DNA of 10,291 nucleotides from Verrucomicrobiota bacterium. GTDB taxonomy: Bacteria; Verrucomicrobiota; Verrucomicrobiia; Opitutales; Opitutaceae. Shown one piece after another: positions 5,967-10,291 of this stretch (positions are counted from its first letter, which is position 1; each line of letters starts with the position of its first letter). The notes below the pieces were generated by a model. It was not told the DNA's origin and ran no database searches. It saw nothing but the letters and a program-made list of their open reading frames with translations. A program made the position numbers and the translations under genes. The stretch lies in assembly GCA_023443985.1 (NCBI GenBank), contig JAEZSJ010000173.1, forward strand, positions 1 to 10,291, read 5' to 3'.

Positions 5967-7313
5967 GTGTGGGGCTACAACGGCGAGATATTGCTGACGG
6001 GCTGCGCGGTGCTTCTGCCGGACGGGCGGCGGGACACGGCGTTCCAGCTTACGACCGAGCGGAGCACAAACGCCAAACTCGTGGCGACGGATTCTCGTGG
6101 TCGGGTGGTGCTTGGGGGATCTGGCATCAGGGACAAAAACTATAGCTATGTTGGTGGATTGGTGCGTTTCGACGAGGTGGGGAGTATCGTGTTTCCAGCG
6201 TCAACCGGCAAAGATTTCGATACCGTCACCCGTATCGAGTCCGATGTCGCGGGTCGTTTGATACTGGCGGGGAGTTTCGAACTTCCGGGAAATCTGTCGC
6301 GGCGGGGGTTTGTGCGCATGAATGACGACGGCTCGATCATGCCGTCGGGCGGTTCGCCGGTCTCGTTATCCGAGTGGGGCCTTCCGGGTCTCCTGATCCA
6401 GAACGATGACAAGGTGCTCGTGTCGGGAAGTCCTCCGTCGAGCCCGGACCGGTTGATCCGGGTAAGGGCTGACGATACCATCGACCCGAGTTTCTGGGCA
6501 CCGGATCTTTCCGGGTCCTCGGCGTCGCAGATAACCTACGACGACGACGGGAGGTTGCTGCTGACAAATGCGTCGGCAAGTCGCGACGGTCAGGTGGTTG
6601 GACCGCTCGTTATGCTCAAGCCCGACACCATGCCGTCGCCGGTCCCGGCGATCACGGCGCAACCGTCCGATGCCGTTGTCCTGAGCGGATCTTCGGCGCA
6701 CTTGCGGGTTGATGCTGCACTGGAGTGCGGCGGACTTGGGTACCAATGGTACGCGGGCGAGAGCGGCGACACGTCCGTGCCGATTTCCGGCGCCACGTTG
6801 CCGGTCTACGATACGCCTGCGTTGACCGAGCCAACCCAAGTCTGGGTCCGCGTTTTGAGCGCCACGGCATCAGTCGATAGCCGGACGGTGACAGTATCGA
6901 TCGCTTCACGTCAGGATTTCGGGCAGTGGATCGTTGCGAGTGGCGCGCCCGCCGATCAGCGCGGCGAACTCGACATGCCGGCTGGTGATGGAGTGCCCAA
7001 CCTCATGAAGTTCGCACTCGGTGTGCCGCCGCTCGTTGCGGCCGGTGCGCATCTTCCGACTCCCGAGCTGCACGCCGAGGACGGTCAGCCACTTTCCGTG
7101 GCACTCTTGTTTGCGCGCAATCTGAACGTCCGCGGCATCCGGTATGTGCTGGAGGTGTCGACCGATCTGACCGAGTGGACCGAGGTGGAGAGCGCCGTGG
7201 ATGCACTTGGCCTCAATCCTGACGGCACTGAACTGGTGCGTTTGCGCGAACTGGCGCCACGGACGGAGTCGCGCCGTTTCCTGCGCCTGAAGGTTGAGAT
7301 GGTTGCACCCTAG
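5967..7313 (+). CDS. C-terminal open part of the interrupted delta-60-repeat gene
   Basis: This is the same reading frame as the upstream part. The first usable start after the TAG is GTG at 5967; the open frame itself resumes at 5856. The 448 residues hold further delta-60 units (LLPDGRRDTAF, VRMNDDGSIMP, VRADDTIDPSF), the second Ig-like domain and the C-terminal DG-PNLMKFALG/RFLRLKV domain. No signal peptide and no ribosome site are seen at 5967, so independent expression is doubtful; it is best read as the separated 3' half of one gene. The TAG stop at 7311-7313 is 8 bp from the convergent phosphodiesterase stop. Confidence 0.55.
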   Translation: MWGYNGEILLTGCAVLLPDGRRDTAFQLTTERSTNAKLVATDSRGRVVLGGSGIRDKNYSYVGGLVRFDEVGSIVFPASTGKDFDTVTRIESDVAGRLILAGSFELPGNLSRRGFVRMNDDGSIMPSGGSPVSLSEWGLPGLLIQNDDKVLVSGSPPSSPDRLIRVRADDTIDPSFWAPDLSGSSASQITYDDDGRLLLTNASASRDGQVVGPLVMLKPDTMPSPVPAITAQPSDAVVLSGSSAHLRVDAALECGGLGYQWYAGESGDTSVPISGATLPVYDTPALTEPTQVWVRVLSATASVDSRTVTVSIASRQDFGQWIVASGAPADQRGELDMPAGDGVPNLMKFALGVPPLVAAGAHLPTPELHAEDGQPLSVALLFARNLNVRGIRYVLEVSTDLTEWTEVESAVDALGLNPDGTELVRLRELAPRTESRRFLRLKVEMVAP

Positions 7314-7321
7314 CGGTGCCC

Positions 7322-8362
7322 TCAGCGCCCGACGGTGAGGTCCTGTGCGGCGCCGATGGTGGAGCCGGGGATCGGGGCGAGGCCGAGGAGCTTGAGCGAG
7401 ACGTTGCCCGCCTCGCCATTGCGGATGGGCTGCGGGGCGGCGTCGTATGCGGGGCGGCCGGCGCCGGGATCGCGGCGGGTCGACGGGTTGAGCGCGTAGA
7501 GGTCGGCTCCGCCGGTCACGCCCGGGCCCCAGAGGTAGAAGGGGATGGTGTAGTTCTCGGGCAGCGCGGAGTCGCCGTGGTTCTTCTCGACGCCGCCGTG
7601 GTCCGCGGTGAGCAGGATCACGGTGCGGCCGGCGAGGGCGGGCGTCTCGTCGACCAACCGGAAGAGCACGCCGAGCTCGTTGTCGATGCGCAGCAGGGTG
7701 TTGCTGTAGGGACTTCCCGGAGTCGAATCCCAGCCGAGGGCGTGCCCGGCGGAGTCGAGGTCGGTGAGGTGGAGGAAAACGTAGTTTGCCGGCGCGGCAC
7801 GCTGGTCGGCGGCGAGCTGGGCGACGAGGGCGGCGGTGTTTCCGTCGCTGCGGAAGAGGTCGATCTTGTTGCGCCCGTGGTCGGGGGCGAGCGCGTCGGG
7901 GGCGCCGTGCGCGGAGTCCCAGCTGGCGGCGAAGAGCGAGAACTTGCTCTTGCTCACGTAGGCGGCGGTGCGCAGGCCGTGGTCGTGGGCGACGTCGAAC
8001 ACGCCGGCGACATATTCGCCCTTGTTGGTCGCGAGCGTCTGGTCGGGCGCGGGGTCGGTGTTGGCGGACCAGTTGTGGCCGGCGGGTCCGAGGATCGGCC
8101 GACCGGTGAGCTGGGTGGTGTGGTTCGGAAGGGTGATGGAGAGGTCGAAGTCGCAGCGGGCGTTGTCGGTGCCGGCGCCCTGGGTGCGCAGCCGATGGAA
8201 GTTCGGCAACGAGGCGGCCGGCAGCGCGGTGATCGCATCCGGGCGGAGCCCGTCGACGCTGATGTGGATCACGTGGCGGACCTCCTGCGCCTGCAGGATC
8301 GCGGAGGTGAGCGCGAACACGAGGGCGGCCCGCAGGGCGCGACAGAGGGAAGGCGTGGGCAT
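7322..8362 (-). CDS. Exported alkaline phosphatase family (type I phosphodiesterase / NPP-like) protein
   Basis: This 346-residue enzyme of the alkaline-phosphatase superfamily most resembles the nucleotide pyrophosphatase/phosphodiesterase branch, which hydrolyses phosphodi- or monoesters with two zinc ions and a Thr/Ser nucleophile. Visible residues are D37 in HISVDGLRPDAI, candidate nucleophile T78 in SITLPNHTTQLTGR, metal site LTDLDSAGHALGW (D203, H207), and LTADHGG (D254, H255) with H262 as a possible last ligand. The sulfatase motif CxPSR is absent, so it is not a formylglycine sulfatase. A signal peptide occupies about residues 1-26 (RALRAALVFALTSAILQAQ), pointing to a periplasmic enzyme. 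The frame is open far upstream, but the ATG at 8362 fits the signal peptide exactly. It lies 71 bp downstream of the GH88 gene on the same strand, so cotranscription is likely. The family is secure; the substrate is unknown. Confidence 0.92.
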   Translation of the reverse strand: MPTPSLCRALRAALVFALTSAILQAQEVRHVIHISVDGLRPDAITALPAASLPNFHRLRTQGAGTDNARCDFDLSITLPNHTTQLTGRPILGPAGHNWSANTDPAPDQTLATNKGEYVAGVFDVAHDHGLRTAAYVSKSKFSLFAASWDSAHGAPDALAPDHGRNKIDLFRSDGNTAALVAQLAADQRAAPANYVFLHLTDLDSAGHALGWDSTPGSPYSNTLLRIDNELGVLFRLVDETPALAGRTVILLTADHGGVEKNHGDSALPENYTIPFYLWGPGVTGGADLYALNPSTRRDPGAGRPAYDAAPQPIRNGEAGNVSLKLLGLAPIPGSTIGAAQDLTVGR

Positions 8363-8433
8363 GGTCTGGAAAATGGTCGGGGCGAGGCGGCGGCGCCAGC
8401 GTGGTTTTCGGCGCGACGGACGCCGCGGCAGCG

Positions 8434-9642
8434 TCACGGCTGCGCGCGCAACCGGGCGGAGAAGCGGGCGAGCGCCTCGAGGAAGTAGTAGTCGCCGTAG
8501 ACGAGCGGCACGTCGATCTCGCGGCGCTCGGGCATGTGCCCGACCGCGTGGAGGAGGAGGAAGCCGCCGTTTTTGCCGAGCTCGGCGCGGTAGGCGGGGG
8601 AGGAGAGGGAGCGAAGTTGAATTTCGGCGACGGCGAGGTACTCGCGCGCCGCCTCCGGCTCGGCGAACCCCGCGAGCTCGACGAGCGCCGAGCACAGGAC
8701 GGCCGCGGCGGAGGTGTCCCGCGGCGCGGCGGGGATGGCGGGGGCATCGAAGTCCCAGTAGGGGATCTTGTCGGCGGGCAGGCGCGGGTGATCGAGGAGG
8801 AACCGGGCGATGCGGTGGGCGTGCGCGAGGTACTCGGGGCGGCGCGTTTCGCGGTACATCAGGGTGAAACCGTAGAGGCCCCAGGCCTGCCCGCGCGCCC
8901 AGGCGGAGGCGTCGGCGTTGCCCTGGGCGGTCTGTTTCCTGAGCACGGTGCCGGTCTCGGGGTCGTAGTCGACGACGTGGAAGGAGCTCGCGTCGGCGCG
9001 GTAGTGGTTCGCGAGCGTCTTGTCGGCATGGCTGGTCGCGATCTCGCGCAGGCGCGGATCGCCGCTCTCCCGGGCGGCCCAGAGCAGCAGCTCGAGGTTC
9101 ATCATGTTGTCGACGATCACCGGGCAGCGCCACGGGCCGAAGTCCCACGAGCGGATCACCCCGGCGCCGGGGCGGAACCGCGTGGCGAGCGCGCGGGCCC
9201 CATCGAGCAGCACGGCGCGGTAGTCGGCGCGGCCGGTGAGCCGCAGGCCCTGGCCGTAGCTGCAGCCGAGCATGAAGCCGACATCGTGGTGCCCGGCGAA
9301 ATGGCGCAACGAGTCGAGCCGGGCGGTGTAGCCCTCGGCGGCGGTCCGCCACCGCGGGTCGCCGGTGTGTTCAAAAATCAGCCACAACGAGCCGGGGAAG
9401 AAGCCGCTGGTCCAGTCCTCGGGGTCCACGGTGACGGGTTTGCCCGCCGCGGCGGTACGCGGCAGCCGGGGATCGCCCTCGAGCGAGGCGAGCAACGTGG
9501 AGTATTGCGCGGCCGCGAAGGCGAAATCCTCGCGGATCACCTCAGCCAGCGGGGCGGGCTCGGCGCGGGCCGTCGGTGCGGAGGGTGCGGCGAGGAAGGC
9601 GAGGGCGACGAAAGGCAGCGCGGCCAGGCGGAGGGGGTGCAT
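8434..9642 (-). CDS. Glycoside hydrolase family 88 unsaturated uronyl hydrolase, exported
   Basis: This 402-residue (alpha/alpha)6-barrel enzyme of family GH88 removes the unsaturated 4,5-ene uronic acid from oligosaccharides made by polysaccharide lyases. The two acidic residues expected in the active site are D120 (FAGHHDVGFMLG) and D178 (CPVIVDNMMNLELLLWAA). Other family segments are HVVDYDPETGTV (222-233), GNADASAWARGQAWGLYGF (241-259), WDFDAPAIP with RDTSAAA (296-314) and the C-terminal VPLVYGDYYFLEAL (378-391). The ATG at 9642 starts a clean signal peptide (MHPLRLAALPFVALAFLAAP, cleavage near residue 27); an upstream ATG at 9678 would add 12 non-hydrophobic residues. Its location is probably periplasmic. 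It is first in a probable two-gene unit with the phosphodiesterase. No lyase or transporter is visible nearby, so the source polysaccharide cannot be named. Confidence 0.95.
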   Translation of the reverse strand: MHPLRLAALPFVALAFLAAPSAPTARAEPAPLAEVIREDFAFAAAQYSTLLASLEGDPRLPRTAAAGKPVTVDPEDWTSGFFPGSLWLIFEHTGDPRWRTAAEGYTARLDSLRHFAGHHDVGFMLGCSYGQGLRLTGRADYRAVLLDGARALATRFRPGAGVIRSWDFGPWRCPVIVDNMMNLELLLWAARESGDPRLREIATSHADKTLANHYRADASSFHVVDYDPETGTVLRKQTAQGNADASAWARGQAWGLYGFTLMYRETRRPEYLAHAHRIARFLLDHPRLPADKIPYWDFDAPAIPAAPRDTSAAAVLCSALVELAGFAEPEAAREYLAVAEIQLRSLSSPAYRAELGKNGGFLLLHAVGHMPERREIDVPLVYGDYYFLEALARFSARLRAQP

Positions 9643-9799
9643 GGCCGGCGAAGGTGGCGGAGCCGGTGCGCGGAGCAAGCGGAGCGCGTGCGGACAATCC
9701 GGCTGAGCCGGCCGCGGGCCGCCGGAGCCGGCTGTGCGATTCCCGAAGCGCGGATTTGCCGTGCCCGGCGCGCCCCGTCATGGTGGCCGGCGATTTCCC
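9643..9799. promoter_or_regulatory. Divergent promoter region between GH88 and phosphofructokinase genes
   Basis: These 157 bp must carry the start signals for two divergent transcripts. They contain an inverted repeat CCGGCT-G-AGCCGG at 9699-9711, a palindrome AGCCGGCT at 9726-9733, and a GGAGCCGG motif twice (9659-9666 and 9724-9731). These could be operator-like or just compositional. No convincing -35/-10 boxes or Shine-Dalgarno sites were found for either gene. Confidence 0.35.
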
Positions 9800-10291
9800 A
9801 TGGCCATCAAGAAACGCACCAAGCGCATTGGCATCCTCACCGCCGGCGGCGACAGCCCCGGCCTCAACGCCGCGATCCGCGCCGTGGGCAAGACGGCGGT
9901 CGGCCAGTACGGCTGGGAGCTGATCGGCTTCCGCGACGGCTTCCTCGGGATGATCGAGGACCGCTGGGTGAACTTGGACAAACGTGGACTGGTCGGCATG
10001 CTCACGCTCGGCGGCACGGTGCTCGGCACCTCGCGCGACAAGCCGCACCGCATGCCCGTCGCGGGCGGCGGCACGTGTGACATGACCGGCGCGATCGTGC
10101 GTACGTACAAGCGGCACAAGCTGGATGCGCTCATCTGCCTGGGCGGCGGCGGCACGCACAAGAACGCCGCGCGGCTGATCGAGAAAGGGCTGAACATCGT
10201 CACGCTGCCCAAGACGATCGACAACGACGTGGCGTTCACGGACGACACGATCGGCTTCGACACCGCGCTGGGCATCGCCACCGAGACGCTC
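9800..10291 (+). CDS. pfkA: 6-phosphofructokinase, N-terminal part (runs off right edge)
   Basis: The first 164 residues of a phosphofructokinase are present; this enzyme phosphorylates fructose 6-phosphate at position 1, the committing step of glycolysis. Motifs are ILTAGGDSPGLNAAIRA (12-28), GFRDGFLGM (43-51), the LGGTVLGTSR loop (70-79), the phosphoryl-donor loop GGGGTHKNA (115-123), and PKTIDNDV (137-144) carrying the catalytic Asp141 (equivalent to E. coli Asp127). The glycine at 118 (E. coli position 104) points to ATP rather than pyrophosphate, whereas Lys138 (E. coli position 124) is typical of pyrophosphate-type or long-lineage enzymes. Position 117, Asp103 in E. coli, is Gly. Donor specificity is therefore uncertain. 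The ATG at 9800 follows no clear ribosome site but gives the normal distance to the first motif. The gene is divergent from GH88 and truncated by the window edge. Confidence 0.93.
   Translation, partial: MAIKKRTKRIGILTAGGDSPGLNAAIRAVGKTAVGQYGWELIGFRDGFLGMIEDRWVNLDKRGLVGMLTLGGTVLGTSRDKPHRMPVAGGGTCDMTGAIVRTYKRHKLDALICLGGGGTHKNAARLIEKGLNIVTLPKTIDNDVAFTDDTIGFDTALGIATETL

Larger units (their letters stand above)
4206..7313 (+). pseudogene. Secreted delta-60-repeat / Ig-like protein gene interrupted by one in-frame TAG
   Basis: Read through, this frame encodes about 1035 residues with a single internal stop at 5853-5855 (codon 550). Order: signal peptide (about 1-26, LLLLSAAAGLTTWLQAAP); Ig-like domain (about 31-110, with FQW and DSGYYDVVA signatures); a long array of delta-60-type repeats (about 118-800, recurring RLNPDGTLDPTF and DGKVLVRGAF pairs); second Ig-like domain (about 815-898, YQWYAG); and a C-terminal domain (about 905-1035) with DGVPNLMKFALG and YVLEVSTDLTEWTEV, seen in many secreted verrucomicrobial proteins. 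The bases after the TAG encode PDGSDDPCF, completing the repeat begun by VKRL, so there is no indel. The original codon was probably CAG or another single-change neighbour. The start at 4206 puts the signal peptide at the N-terminus; the frame is open from 4143. Function is unknown; a surface or extracellular binding role is inferred. Lower G+C than neighbours. Confidence 0.8.

Noticed and set aside
5967..7313. Treating the downstream half of the delta-60 gene as an independent gene with its own start
   Set aside because: It is in the same frame, the repeat unit spans the stop, and there is no signal peptide or ribosome site at the GTG. It is better explained as one interrupted gene, though listed separately for completeness.
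4206..7313. Delta-60 gene array as a nucleotide tandem repeat or CRISPR-like array
   Set aside because: The repetition is at protein level only (PDG-x-x-DPTF units); nucleotide copies differ and spacing is irregular.
7305..7319. Hairpin GCACC-CTAGC-GGTGC at the convergent gene ends as a bidirectional terminator
   Set aside because: It has only a 5-bp stem, overlaps the stop codon, and has no T-run on either side. It is too weak to call.
7316..8488. Plus-strand 390-codon frame opposite the phosphodiesterase
   Set aside because: It is a Gly/Val/Glu-rich mirror of a well-supported minus-strand enzyme and contains no motif.
6906..8747. Minus-strand 613-codon frame overlapping the phosphodiesterase in another frame
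   Set aside because: Its translation is Pro/Arg/Ser-rich with no motif, and it crosses three real genes, including the 3' end of the convergent delta-60 gene. It is a frame shadow.
8363..9352. N-terminal extension of the phosphodiesterase frame up to 9352 (a 676-residue protein)
   Set aside because: The extension is Arg/Pro-rich, overlaps GH88 out of frame, and the ATG at 8362 starts an ideal signal peptide.
8401..10080. Plus-strand 559-codon frame opposite GH88 and running into pfk
   Set aside because: It is antisense to GH88 and in the wrong frame for phosphofructokinase. It has no recognisable domain.

Overview
This 10.3-kb window looks like chromosomal DNA from a high-G+C Verrucomicrobiota bacterium, most likely Opitutaceae-like. 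That placement is an inference. It rests on the G+C-rich sequence, a secreted delta-60-repeat/Ig-like protein with a verrucomicrobial-style C-terminal domain (DG-PNLMKFALG motif), a GH88 unsaturated uronyl hydrolase, and starts without obvious Shine-Dalgarno sites. No rRNA, tRNA or CRISPR array was seen.

Layout. On the minus strand at the left edge is the N-terminal part of a small secreted hypothetical protein (309 to 1). Upstream of it, on the same strand, is rarA/mgsA (1806 to 412). A divergent rhomboid intramembrane protease follows (2007 to 2720, plus strand). Next comes a complete IS4-family insertion sequence (2813-4117). It has 20-bp imperfect terminal inverted repeats (17/20 identical), a transposase with the DDE triad and Y-2-R-3-E-6-K signature, and a perfect 10-bp target duplication. 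The IS lies 88 bp upstream of the start of a secreted delta-60-repeat/Ig-like protein gene (4206-7313). That gene is interrupted by one in-frame TAG at 5853-5855; the same frame resumes directly after it with the rest of the same repeat unit, so the gene is annotated as a point-mutation pseudogene or a sequence artefact. Converging on it from the minus strand is a two-gene cluster: a GH88 hydrolase (9642 to 8434) followed by an alkaline-phosphatase/NPP-superfamily phosphodiesterase (8362 to 7322). Both have signal peptides. At the right edge a 6-phosphofructokinase gene starts on the plus strand (9800 onward) and runs off the window.

How it fits together. RarA (replication-fork maintenance), rhomboid (membrane proteolysis) and phosphofructokinase (glycolysis) are core-type genes. 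The middle, about 2813-7313, is accessory in character: an IS plus a large secreted repeat protein, both visibly less G+C-rich than the flanks. The GH88/phosphatase pair suggests export of enzymes that process lyase-generated unsaturated oligosaccharides and a phosphate ester, consistent with a polysaccharide-degrading lifestyle. I found no strong evidence for a wholly new system. The most notable items are the single amber codon in the delta-60 gene, the sharply defined recent IS insertion just upstream of it, and an atypical nucleotide-site motif in the phosphofructokinase.
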